From the NCBI RefSeq assembly GCF_011772445.1, contig NZ_WVZN01000017.1, positions 206,890-256,537 of the forward strand: a DNA stretch of 49,648 nucleotides. Reading direction: 5' to 3'. The notes beneath the pieces are model-generated. The model was not told the origin of the DNA. It did not search any database and saw nothing but the letters and a program-made list of their open reading frames with translations. The translations under genes and the position numbers were made by a program. Source of the DNA: Hydrogenophaga sp. Lineage in GTDB: Bacteria; Pseudomonadota; Gammaproteobacteria; Burkholderiales; Burkholderiaceae_C. Positions 9,633-17,790 of this stretch are shown here, in pieces; position 1 is the first letter of the stretch; each line of letters opens with the position of its first letter.

Positions 9633-10283
9633 ATGAGCCTCACCATCCACGGCATCCCCGCTTCACGCGCCGTGCGGGCGCTGTGGGCGGCCGTCGAGCT
9701 GGACCTCGATTTCGAGCACGTGCCCACGCCTTACCTGGACGGCAGCACGCGCACGCCGGGGTTCCTCGAGCTCAACCCCAACGGCCACATCCCCGTGCTG
9801 ATCGACCGCCGCCCGGAGGGCGAGGTCGTGGTGTGGGAGAGCATGGCCTGCGCGCTTTACCTGGCGCGCGTGCACGGCCGGCCCGACGGGCGCGGCATCG
9901 CACCCGCCAACGCGCGCGAAGAGGCCGAGGCCCTGCGCTGGTCGTTCTGGGTGGTCAACGAGGTGGAGCGCGACGCCCTCACCGTGCTGGCCCACCTGCA
10001 CGCCATGCCCGAGGAGCGCCGCAAGCCCGAGCTGGCCCTGGCGGCCGAGCGGCGCCTGGCGGTGCCGCTGCGCGTGCTGGAGGCGCACCTGAAGCAGCAA
10101 CGGGCGGCGGGCCATGCCTGGATCGCGGCGGGGCGCTTCACCATCGCCGACCTCTGCGTGGCCAGTGTGCTCAACTGGGTGCGGGTGTCGCGGCCCTTGC
10201 TGGGCGCCCACCCGGTGATGCACGAGTGGCTGCGGCGCTGCATGGAGCGCCCGGCTTACCTGCGGCTGCGCGAGAACGGCTGA
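9633..10283 (+). CDS. Glutathione S-transferase family protein
   Basis: This 216-residue soluble protein has an N-terminal thioredoxin-like domain (about 1-82) and an all-helical C-terminal domain. The N-terminal Ser-Arg in GIPASRAVRALWA would be the glutathione-activating region, PNGHIPVLI contains the cis-Pro, and ESMACALYLA is the gamma-glutamyl binding motif. It follows the phosphatase gene by 13 bp and precedes a GNAT gene, so the three may be co-transcribed. The substrate is unknown. Confidence 0.85.
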   Translation: MSLTIHGIPASRAVRALWAAVELDLDFEHVPTPYLDGSTRTPGFLELNPNGHIPVLIDRRPEGEVVVWESMACALYLARVHGRPDGRGIAPANAREEAEALRWSFWVVNEVERDALTVLAHLHAMPEERRKPELALAAERRLAVPLRVLEAHLKQQRAAGHAWIAAGRFTIADLCVASVLNWVRVSRPLLGAHPVMHEWLRRCMERPAYLRLRENG

Positions 10284-10304
10284 TTCCACCGCAAGGAGGC
10301 GGGC

Positions 10305-10736
10305 ATGGCACTCGACTGGCGAGAAGGCACCGACGGCATCGACTGGGACGAGCTGTCCGCGCTCTACCGCGCGGCGCCGCTGGGCGACAAGCCGCCCGAG
10401 CGGTTGCGCACGGTGTTCGGCAACAGCCTGTTCAAGTGCTTCGTGTTCGAGGACGGCCGCCTCGTGGGTGCCGGCCGCGCGCTGGCGGACGGCGCGGACT
10501 GCTCCTACATCTGCGACATCGCCGTGCTGCCCGGCCACCAGGGCACGGGCCTGGGCAAGCAGATCGTGGCGCACCTGGTGGAGCGCTCGCGCGGGCACAA
10601 GAAGATCATTCTCTATGCCGTGCCCGGCAAGGAGCCGTTCTACCGCCAGTTCGGCTTCCTGCGCATGAAGACGGCGATGGCCATCTTCGACAACCAGCAG
10701 CAGCAGCTGGAGCGCGGTTACCTCAGCGAGGACTGA
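10305..10736 (+). CDS. GNAT-family N-acetyltransferase
   Basis: This 143-residue protein is a single GNAT domain. The acetyl-CoA pyrophosphate loop is in DIAVLPGHQGTGLGKQIV, the Q-x-x-G-x-G pattern of motif A, and FYRQFGF near the C-terminus is the usual beta-strand/helix end. AAGGAGG lies upstream of the ATG. The acceptor is unknown. Confidence 0.87.
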   Translation: MALDWREGTDGIDWDELSALYRAAPLGDKPPERLRTVFGNSLFKCFVFEDGRLVGAGRALADGADCSYICDIAVLPGHQGTGLGKQIVAHLVERSRGHKKIILYAVPGKEPFYRQFGFLRMKTAMAIFDNQQQQLERGYLSED

Positions 10737-10755
10737 GCGTTCGGCCGCGCGCGGC

Positions 10756-11217
10756 TCACCAGCCCCAGACCAGGCGCTCGGCCACCCAGCCGGATTCGCC
10801 GGTCTCGCGCTCCACGCGCACCCAGTCGTCGCGCTTCTCCAGGGTCTTGAGCAACTCGCCGTACTGGGCCTGCGTCACCACCTCATTGTTCGTGCCGGGG
10901 CCGCTGCGCACGTTGAGGATCTTGCTGGTCACGATGTGATACGGCTCGTCGGAGGTGAGCGAGCGCGCCACCCAGCCGGTATCGCCTTCGAAGTCCTTCA
11001 CCGCGAGCCAGTCGCCACGCCGCTCCGTCACCTGCAGCGGAAAGCCGCGCCGCAGTTCCCAGAGCACCGTGCTTTTCAGGCCCGGACCGTCGCGCATGTT
11101 CACGGTGCTGCCGCTGATGCTGACCATGTTCTGGGCATTGGCGCTGATGGCGGCCACACCCAGACTCAGGGCGAACAGGCCGCGGAACAGGGATCGTGCA
11201 ACGGTGGTGACCGGCAT
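10756..11217 (-). CDS. Exported protein with two bacterial SH3 domains
   Basis: This 153-residue protein has a signal peptide (ARSLFRGLFALSLGVAAISA, cleavage near ANAQ) and two SH3b domains at about 30-88 and 92-150. Each has the N-[MV]-R-x-GPG pattern (NMRDGPG, NVRSGPG) and ends with a GW-V segment. An in-frame extension could start at 11364, but AGGAG lies upstream of the ATG at 11217 and the signal peptide begins there. Such domains usually bind cell-wall peptidoglycan. It ends tail-to-tail with the GNAT gene. Confidence 0.87.
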   Translation of the reverse strand: MPVTTVARSLFRGLFALSLGVAAISANAQNMVSISGSTVNMRDGPGLKSTVLWELRRGFPLQVTERRGDWLAVKDFEGDTGWVARSLTSDEPYHIVTSKILNVRSGPGTNNEVVTQAQYGELLKTLEKRDDWVRVERETGESGWVAERLVWGW

Positions 11218-11377
11218 GGCGATGGGCTCCTTTCCTCGGGTCATGAAAAACGAAAGGGGATGGGAGCCGTTCGCGCGGCCCAGGTTCCCCCGAAGGTCAG
11301 AGGTTAACAGCCTCGTCGCCGTGTGCCGAGGGGCGCGGCGGCCCGCGAGGCCGACCTGCGTCAAGAATCACGCGATT

Positions 11378-12691
11378 TCAGCGGCGCTGCGCAGCGGCCA
11401 GACCCGCGGCCTGCCCGCTGCGCACCGCGCCTTCGATGGTGGCGGGGTAAGGGCCGTCGATGAAATCGCCCGCGGCCCACAGGTCCGGCGCCACCGCGCC
11501 CGGGGGGCGCGTGAGCCCCGGCGTGCAGGCGAAGGTGGCGCGTCGCTCGGTGATGCTGCGCAGCGGGATCAGGCCCGTCAGGCCGAGCTGCTCGCGCGCC
11601 TGCTCCAGTGTGGCGGCTTGCAGGTCCTCGCGTTCGCCCTCGCTGTGGCTCAGCACGAAGGCCAGCACGCCGGCGTCGGCCGCGCGCAGCTGGCCCCGGT
11701 CGAACACGAATTGCGCGGGGCCGCCACGCAGCGCGAGCATGGGCGCGGCCAGGGGGTGGTGGCGTGGCCCGAGGGCGTAGACCGTGGTGATGGCGGTGTG
11801 GCCGAGCGCCGCCGCGGCCTGGGCCCAGGTGGGGGCGATCTCGCGCAGCGCCTGGGCCGCGGCGCTCGGGTGCGTGGCCCAGACCACGCGGTCGAAGCGT
11901 GCCGTCTGGCCCTCGCCGCTGAGGCGCCAGCCGCCGTCGTCGAGGCGTTCGATGCCTTCGATGCGCCGGCCCGGTTGAACGGTGTGGCCGCGCTCGCGCA
12001 GCCATTGCGCGGCCGGCTCGGGGCCCAGGGCCGACAGGTCGTGCCGCGGCAGCAGCAGCGCCGACGGCGCATAGCCGGGCGCACCGCGCCCGAACAGCGC
12101 GTCGCGCAGCACGCGCAGGAACACGGCACCGCTGGCCTGTGCGGCCGGCAGGTTCAGGGCCGACACGCACAGCGGCTCGATCAGTTCGTCCATCACGCGC
12201 GGTGGCAGGCCGGCGCAGACTTGGGCCACCGTGTCGGCGGGAGCGCAGGCGAAGCCGCGCGCGCGCCATCGCAGCGACCGGCGCAGCAGGGCGAGCCGAT
12301 CGGCCCACCGCCAGCCGCGCGCCGTGAGCATGGCGGCCAGCGCGTCCAGCGGCGCGGGCCAGCGCGCCGCCCAGGGCGGCACGGCCAGTCCCTGGCCGTC
12401 GGCGAAGCGCAGCGTCAGCGGCGTGGCGAGCAGCGCCTCATGCGGCTCCACGCCCACGGCGCGCATGAAGGCCAGCGTGGCGGTGTAGGCGCCGATGAGG
12501 ATGTGTTGCCCGTTGTCCAGCGGCATCGGGGCGCCGTCGGGGTGGGCGATGTCGACGCGCCGCGCGCGCCCGCCCAGGGTGTGCGTGATCTCGACCAGCG
12601 TGACCCGCGCGCCGCCTTGCGCGGCGGCCACGGCGGCGGCGCAGCCGGCCCAGCCGCCGCCGACGATGGCGACGCTCGGGGCGGTGTTCAC
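11378..12691 (-). CDS. hpnE: Squalene-associated FAD-dependent desaturase
   Basis: This 437-residue flavoprotein oxidoreductase has an N-terminal dinucleotide-binding motif VAIVGGGWAGCAAA and the family C-terminal FAD segment AAGDFIDGPYPATIEGA. HpnE reduces hydroxysqualene to squalene in the HpnC-HpnD-HpnE route. It starts with GTG at 12691 in a 4-bp overlap with the end of hpnD, so the two are translated together. No squalene-hopene cyclase gene is visible here. Confidence 0.92.
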   Translation of the reverse strand: MNTAPSVAIVGGGWAGCAAAVAAAQGGARVTLVEITHTLGGRARRVDIAHPDGAPMPLDNGQHILIGAYTATLAFMRAVGVEPHEALLATPLTLRFADGQGLAVPPWAARWPAPLDALAAMLTARGWRWADRLALLRRSLRWRARGFACAPADTVAQVCAGLPPRVMDELIEPLCVSALNLPAAQASGAVFLRVLRDALFGRGAPGYAPSALLLPRHDLSALGPEPAAQWLRERGHTVQPGRRIEGIERLDDGGWRLSGEGQTARFDRVVWATHPSAAAQALREIAPTWAQAAAALGHTAITTVYALGPRHHPLAAPMLALRGGPAQFVFDRGQLRAADAGVLAFVLSHSEGEREDLQAATLEQAREQLGLTGLIPLRSITERRATFACTPGLTRPPGAVAPDLWAAGDFIDGPYPATIEGAVRSGQAAGLAAAQRR

Positions 12692-13554
12692 AAACGCCCC
12701 AGCGCCTGCACCTTCCAGGCGAGCCAGAACTTGCGCAGCGGCGTCAGGCTCACGCGGCGGGTGAGCACCAGCAGCGGTTCGGCGGCGATCTCGCGCAGCA
12801 GCGTGCGGTAGATGCTGGCCATCATCAGGCCGGGCTTCTGGCTGCGGCGGTCGGCGTCGGGCAGCAGGGCCAGGGCTTCGTCGTAGGTGGTCAGGGCGCG
12901 TTCGCACTGGAAGGCCATCAGCGCAGTGAAGCGGCGCTCGAAGTCGGCCGCGTCGGTGCCGGGCGCGGTGCCGCGGCGCAGCAGCTCGTGGGCCTTTACG
13001 TCGAAGCGTTGCAGCTCGTCGATGGGCAGGTAGATGCGCCCACGCACCGCGTCCTCGCCGACGTCGCGGATGATGTTGGTGAGCTGGAAGGCCAGGCCCA
13101 TGCGGTGGGCGTAGGCGGTGGTCTGCTCCTGCGTCTGGCCGAAGATGCGCGCGGCGACTTCGCCCACCAGGCCGGCCACCAGGTGGCAGTAGCGTTGCAG
13201 GTTGGCGAAGTCGAGGTAGCGGCTCTGCTCCAGGTCCATCTGGCAGCCGTCGATGACGCCCAGCAGGTGGCGCGCCTCGATGCCGTAGGCACCGGCCAGC
13301 GGCATGAGCGCCTGCGTGACGGGGTGGCTGGGCTGGCCCGCCCAGGCCTGCGCCACCTCGCCGCGCCACCAGGCCAGTTTGGTCTGCGCCACCCCGGCGT
13401 CGCTCACCTCGTCCACCACGTCGTCCACCTCGCGGCAGAAGGCGTAGAACGCCGTGATGGCGGCGCGCCGCTCGGGCGGCAGGAAGAGGAAGGCGTAGTA
13501 GAAGCTGCTGCCGGAGGCGGCGGCCTTCTGCTGGACGTAGTCTTGCGGGCTCAC
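12688..13554 (-). CDS. hpnD: Presqualene diphosphate synthase
   Basis: This 288-residue all-alpha trans-isoprenyl synthase joins two farnesyl diphosphates to presqualene diphosphate. The two Asp-rich motifs are in CREVDDVVDEV and RDVGEDAVRGRIYLP. The GTG at 13554 (reading SPQDYVQQKAAASGSS) matches the usual N-terminus; an ATG 28 codons upstream (13638) would add an atypical Arg-rich tail. It overlaps hpnE by 4 bp. The usual upstream partner hpnC is absent, and the next gene upstream encodes an unknown protein. Confidence 0.92.
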   Translation of the reverse strand: MSPQDYVQQKAAASGSSFYYAFLFLPPERRAAITAFYAFCREVDDVVDEVSDAGVAQTKLAWWRGEVAQAWAGQPSHPVTQALMPLAGAYGIEARHLLGVIDGCQMDLEQSRYLDFANLQRYCHLVAGLVGEVAARIFGQTQEQTTAYAHRMGLAFQLTNIIRDVGEDAVRGRIYLPIDELQRFDVKAHELLRRGTAPGTDAADFERRFTALMAFQCERALTTYDEALALLPDADRRSQKPGLMMASIYRTLLREIAAEPLLVLTRRVSLTPLRKFWLAWKVQALGRL

Positions 13555-13667
13555 TGTGGGACCTTCGCGCAGCGCGCTGCGGTGCGAGCTCCTTCGGGCG
13601 GCCGTGCGGAGCTCATGGGGTGCAGGGAGTGTACGCATGCGCGTTGCCCGGCGCCGCTCATGGCGCG

Positions 13668-14990
13668 TCAATGGGGTGTGGGCTGGGTCAAGTCCTTGAG
13701 GGCGTTGTTCACGACGTGCAGCCACGGGGCCTGGTGCTCCACGCCGATGCCCAGCAGGCTCGCCATGAGCTTGACGGCGTCGTGGTTCGTCGCGTCGTGC
13801 CGGTGCATCAGCGCGTGGGCTTCCAGGATCTCGCTCATGAGCCGGCTGGCGAGCTGGTTGCGTTGCTGCGGGTCTTTCAGCCGTTGCAGGCGATGAAGGT
13901 CCAATTCGATGCGCCGTCGGCACAGGAGAACCTGGCAATCGAGCGCGCCCTGGTGTTGGGCCGCGGCTTCGAAATCGCTCAGGCACCCGGCGTCCAGCGC
14001 TCCGCTGGCGGCCAGTTCGCACGCGCGCTGGCTCAATTGCATCAGCAGCTCGGGCGCGAACCCGGCCGGCGCCTGCCGCAGCGCCTTGACGAAGCCTTTG
14101 AGCAGGTCGGTTTCCCTGCCCCCCTGGTTGATGGCGGCGCAGCTCAAGGCAGCGAACAGGTGGACGGCCTTCGGCAGCTTCATGTCCAGCAGCTGATAGG
14201 CGATCCAGATGGCCTGGTCGAAGCACCCGCTGGTGTCCGAGCCCCGCGGGACGGCGTAGTCCTGCCCGCCCGTGTCGTTCGTGGACACCCCCAGAAGCGG
14301 CGGATTGGCGGACAGCAGGTCGTCGAGCGCGTTGCACAGTTCGAGGTGAGCTTGCACGTGCTCGCATTGCTGCTCGGACGCCCCGAGTGCGCTCAGCAGC
14401 TTGTTGCGAGCGGCCAGCATGCCGGGGAAGAACAGGGCGAGCACGTCGTGCGACACCAGCTTGCGTTGCGCGCACCGCACGGCGACGGCGCGGACGGCTC
14501 GCACAATGGATTCGTTGGGCTGTGCGCTCTGTTGGATCGCCTCGCCACAGACCTGCAGGAGTTCACCCATGCGCGGGTGGTCGAGGCGAGTCTGCAACTG
14601 CATCACGCTCGTTGTCAGCACGTAGAAGGCCGCCCGCTGCTTGTGCTCGAGCAGGAATCGGCCCAGCGCCATCAGCCTGTCCAGGTCCTCGGGCTGCGTT
14701 TCCAGGACGCTGTAGAAGCGATTGTCCCCCTCGCATGTCACGTGCAGGACCGGCCGTTCCGGGTCGAGCAGCGCGCTGAGCACCGGCTCCATGGCCTGTG
14801 ACGCCAGGGCGAGCGTGTCGGCGTCCTCGACGCGCAGTTCCTTTTTCAGGAACTCGTTGTTGCGCCGTACGCGTTCGACTTCGCCCAGCGGCGTGGCCTT
14901 CGTGGCCTTCGATGGGTTCCGGGGGGGCGTTTGAGGGAGGAGCGATTTGCTTTCCGGGGGGATGGTTTTGGATGTACTGGGACGCCACAT
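13668..14990 (-). CDS. Unknown alpha-helical repeat protein A
   Basis: This 440-residue protein is not recognised. Residues 1-40 are rich in Ser, Thr, Pro and Lys and look disordered; the rest reads as helices with many Leu and Ala. Two internal units (about 104-205 and 258-370) align by eye, sharing LL near the start, an LLxxxxxAxxQ-like helix and an acidic/aromatic helix start. Unit 2 aligns even better with residues 128-228 of the protein encoded just upstream, both containing FEAAA and LC-RR. A TTG at 15035 in frame is an alternative start. No signal peptide of normal form is seen. Confidence 0.7.
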   Translation of the reverse strand: MWRPSTSKTIPPESKSLLPQTPPRNPSKATKATPLGEVERVRRNNEFLKKELRVEDADTLALASQAMEPVLSALLDPERPVLHVTCEGDNRFYSVLETQPEDLDRLMALGRFLLEHKQRAAFYVLTTSVMQLQTRLDHPRMGELLQVCGEAIQQSAQPNESIVRAVRAVAVRCAQRKLVSHDVLALFFPGMLAARNKLLSALGASEQQCEHVQAHLELCNALDDLLSANPPLLGVSTNDTGGQDYAVPRGSDTSGCFDQAIWIAYQLLDMKLPKAVHLFAALSCAAINQGGRETDLLKGFVKALRQAPAGFAPELLMQLSQRACELAASGALDAGCLSDFEAAAQHQGALDCQVLLCRRRIELDLHRLQRLKDPQQRNQLASRLMSEILEAHALMHRHDATNHDAVKLMASLLGIGVEHQAPWLHVVNNALKDLTQPTPH

Positions 14991-15053
14991 GGGGGTAAGG
15001 GAAATCAAGAAGAAGATCAGGGGCCCCGCCGTCAAGCGGGTAGCCCGTACGGC

Positions 15054-17183
15054 TCAGCGCTGGTCGTTGCCCTGCGCGTCCTGCAGGGCTTCGACCATGT
15101 CCTGCAGTCGCGCGCTGTAGTCGCGCCAGGCGGGGTCGCGGCGGTCGAGCATCTGCAGAAGCGCCTTGCCTCCGAGGGTGGCTTTGAGCAGTGCAACGGT
15201 CTGTTCCACGGACTGGCGAGCGCTGTTGCCCTGGGTTCGCTGGGCGAGGCGAGCCCGCACCAGGCCCGAATAGACGTCCGCAAACGCCGGCGTCGAATCG
15301 ACGGCGGGCACTGCCGACACCGGATGCGAGGGCTCCTCGAACACGCGGAGGCAGGCGTCCATCAACTGCTCGGCATGCCGTTTCTCGCCGTCCGCCGTTT
15401 CGGGGTCCTGGCCGCCGAAGCCGAATCGATGTTGCAGGTGGCTGCGCAGCACCATGCAAAAACCGGGCGTGTCATCGGTGCCGGCACCGGCCGACGCGGG
15501 CGTGTCTCGCACCGATTTCCACAGGGTGCGCATCAGCTCGATGGTGCTGTCCAGCGCCGCCAGTGGGTCCTTCGAGGCCACGGCGTGGCGCACGAGCAAG
15601 GTGCGCAGGGCCGGGGAGTTGGCCATGCCGATGCCTTTGTCGCGCGCGAGCAGGCGGCCCATCAGGCGCCGCACCACGAAGTCCCACTCGGGCATGGGGG
15701 CCATGGGGTGCTGGCCTTGGCTCAGGCGGGTCACCAGCGTCTCCAGGACCTTCCCGGGGGCGGCGCCTGCCGTCAGTTGCCGGTGGGCGTCCAGCAGCGT
15801 CCACAAGGGCTCCGCCCGCGTTTTCAGCTTGGGGTGGACCAGGGCCATGTAGGTCGTGAAGGCTTGGGTGGAGGCCTCGGCCGGCAGGTCCAGCATGAGT
15901 TTCAGCAGGCGTTCCGTGTCCTGGCGGCGCAGGGTCTTGTGTGGCTTGGGCGCGGCGGCCATGCAGGCCCACAGGCGCTCCAACCGCTGGGCCGCGTCAC
16001 CCGGTTGGGCGCACACCCAGTTCAGGCAGAGGCTGACGTCGACGCGGGCGTCGTGCTGCTGCGGGAAGGCCTGCGCCGCGAACGCCAGGTGCGCCGCCCA
16101 GGTCGACCAGGGCCGATCGGGTCCGTGCTGCACGAGGGTGGTCAGGCAGTTGCACAACCCCTTGTGGCGTCCCGCGGGATCGGCAGATGCGTCGAGGCGC
16201 TGCTGGTAGGCCTGCGCGGCCAGTTGGGGGTCGCCGCCTCCGAGCAGGTCCGGGTACCAGGAGGCGACGTCCAGGGGCGCGTCGAAGAACCGGGCCTGGG
16301 TGTCGATCAGGCGGTCCCATGTGGCGGACAGCGTGGCTTGCGCCGGCGTGCCCTTCGCCAGCGCAACGAGGTCCGTCAGGAGCTCGATGGCGGCTTGCGC
16401 CGGCTCCCGCTGGTTCAGGGTGCGGCATTGGCGGTGCAGCTCATCGATCTCACGGCCCAGGCGGTCGATGGTGTCGGCCTGGCGTTCGCCGGCGGGTTGC
16501 TCCGACAGCGCCTTGACTTCCGAGCGCAGGCGCCGCAGGCACAGGTTGCGGCCATAGGCCGCGCCCTGCGGCGAGCGGCAGGCGGCCGCTTCGAACAGCA
16601 GTCCATCGTCCTTGTCCATGAAGCCCAGATCGATGAGTTCGGCGGTGCGCATGCACAGCGCCATCAGGGCGTTGAACGGCAGGCTCGCCTTGCTGTTCTG
16701 CAGTGCCCGGCCGCAATCGCGCAGCAGGGCCACTTCCCGCGCGGGGAAGCCTTGCCGGGCAGCGCCGCTGGCGGCGGCCAGCAGTCGGGCGGCGGCGGGG
16801 TCGTTGAGCTGGAGCAGCGTCTGGCCGATCCAGGCCACGCGCTCCAGGGTGTCACGCGTGGGGCCAGGTGCCAGGAAGGTGCATGAGGTTTCGCCGTCCT
16901 CCGTGTGCAGCTCGACCACGGGGGGATCGGCAGCGCGCAACGCGGAGATGGCTTGCTGCAGTTGTGGGTGCTGCGATGCGATGGCGCGCGACTCGGTGTC
17001 GGCGCCGAGTTGCTGCAGCCACTGGTCGTTGAGCTGGATGGTGTGGGCCTGGCGCCCTGTCTCGGGTGGCGGCTGCGTGGTGCCGAAAAGGCCGCTCAAG
17101 GTCTCGATGAATCCCGGGGACGGGGTCTGCCGAGGCCGGATGAGGGGGGTGGTGACGGTGGCTTGGGTCGTGAAGGAGCGCAT
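15054..17183 (-). CDS. Unknown alpha-helical repeat protein B
   Basis: This 709-residue protein is not recognised. Residues 1-50 are Thr/Pro/Gln-rich and probably disordered; the remainder is helical with several Cys and Trp residues. Residues about 88-228 align by eye with the repeat unit of protein A: PPVVELHTEDGE against RPVLHVTCEGDN, LLRDCGRALQNS against LLQVCGEAIQQS, and LLFEAAAC against SDFEAAAQ. It ends 63 bp before the ATG of protein A (18 bp before the alternative TTG), so the two are probably co-transcribed and arose by duplication. No signal peptide, membrane segment or enzyme motif is visible. The start lacks a clear Shine-Dalgarno. Confidence 0.7.
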   Translation of the reverse strand: MRSFTTQATVTTPLIRPRQTPSPGFIETLSGLFGTTQPPPETGRQAHTIQLNDQWLQQLGADTESRAIASQHPQLQQAISALRAADPPVVELHTEDGETSCTFLAPGPTRDTLERVAWIGQTLLQLNDPAAARLLAAASGAARQGFPAREVALLRDCGRALQNSKASLPFNALMALCMRTAELIDLGFMDKDDGLLFEAAACRSPQGAAYGRNLCLRRLRSEVKALSEQPAGERQADTIDRLGREIDELHRQCRTLNQREPAQAAIELLTDLVALAKGTPAQATLSATWDRLIDTQARFFDAPLDVASWYPDLLGGGDPQLAAQAYQQRLDASADPAGRHKGLCNCLTTLVQHGPDRPWSTWAAHLAFAAQAFPQQHDARVDVSLCLNWVCAQPGDAAQRLERLWACMAAAPKPHKTLRRQDTERLLKLMLDLPAEASTQAFTTYMALVHPKLKTRAEPLWTLLDAHRQLTAGAAPGKVLETLVTRLSQGQHPMAPMPEWDFVVRRLMGRLLARDKGIGMANSPALRTLLVRHAVASKDPLAALDSTIELMRTLWKSVRDTPASAGAGTDDTPGFCMVLRSHLQHRFGFGGQDPETADGEKRHAEQLMDACLRVFEEPSHPVSAVPAVDSTPAFADVYSGLVRARLAQRTQGNSARQSVEQTVALLKATLGGKALLQMLDRRDPAWRDYSARLQDMVEALQDAQGNDQR

Positions 17184-17275
17184 GCTGGGATTCCGCCTGC
17201 CGCGGGGCGGAAGGCGCAGCTATGTGACCCTGGCGGCGCCGTGAATCATGACGATTGGATGAACTTTGGAATTGA

Positions 17276-17755
17276 TCACGCCTGCCGCAGGGCCTCGGTG
17301 CGCTGCGCGAACTCCTGGCGCAGTTGCTTGCGCACGCGCGCGGCCGCGTGGCGGCGGTGCTCGTCGGGCGTGGCGGGTTGCAGCGGCGGCACGGGTGCGG
17401 GTTTGCCGTCGTCGCCCATGGCCACCATGGTGAAGAAGCAGCTGTTGGCGTGGCGCACCACTTGCGAGCGGATGTTTTCGGCCACCACCTTGATGCCGAT
17501 TTCCATGGACGAGGTGCCGGTGTGGTTGACCGAGGCGAGGAAGGTGACGAGCTCGCCCACGTGGATGGGCTGCAGGAACATCACCTGGTCGACCGAGAGC
17601 GTGACCACGTAGCGGCCGGCGTAACGCGCGGCGCAGGCGTAGGCCACCTGGTCGAGCAGCTTGAGGATGGTGCCGCCGTGCACGTTGCCCGAAAAGTTGG
17701 CCATGTCGGGGGTCATGAGCACGGTCATGCTCAACTGGTGGGAGGGGAGGTCCAT
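17276..17755 (-). CDS. Acyl-CoA thioesterase, hotdog fold
   Basis: This 159-residue protein is a single hotdog domain of the YciA/BACH-like acyl-CoA thioesterase group. The segment PDMANFSGNVHGGTILKLLD carries the conserved Asn and the HGG turn, and FLQPIHVGELVTF is the second conserved strand. An in-frame TTG at 17779 would add eight residues, but the ATG at 17755 is preferred. It hydrolyses acyl-CoA to free acid and CoA. It sits between two genes for unknown proteins in the same direction; a functional link is unproven. Confidence 0.88.
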   Translation of the reverse strand: MDLPSHQLSMTVLMTPDMANFSGNVHGGTILKLLDQVAYACAARYAGRYVVTLSVDQVMFLQPIHVGELVTFLASVNHTGTSSMEIGIKVVAENIRSQVVRHANSCFFTMVAMGDDGKPAPVPPLQPATPDEHRRHAAARVRKQLRQEFAQRTEALRQA

Positions 17756-17790
17756 GTCGGAAGGGTGTGGCGCTGGCAAGGGGCGTCACT

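Noticed and set aside
10744..10755. Palindrome GCCGCGCGCGGC between convergent GNAT and SH3-protein genes as a terminator
   Set aside because: It is short, self-complementary GC alternation without a T-tract, and similar palindromes are expected by chance at this GC content.
17184..17275. hrpII/PIP-box (TTCG-N16-TTCG) upstream of unknown protein B
   Set aside because: Looked for because of the effector hypothesis. Only imperfect TTCA/TTCC pairs with wrong spacing are present. The region upstream of protein C (19258-19359) also has none.
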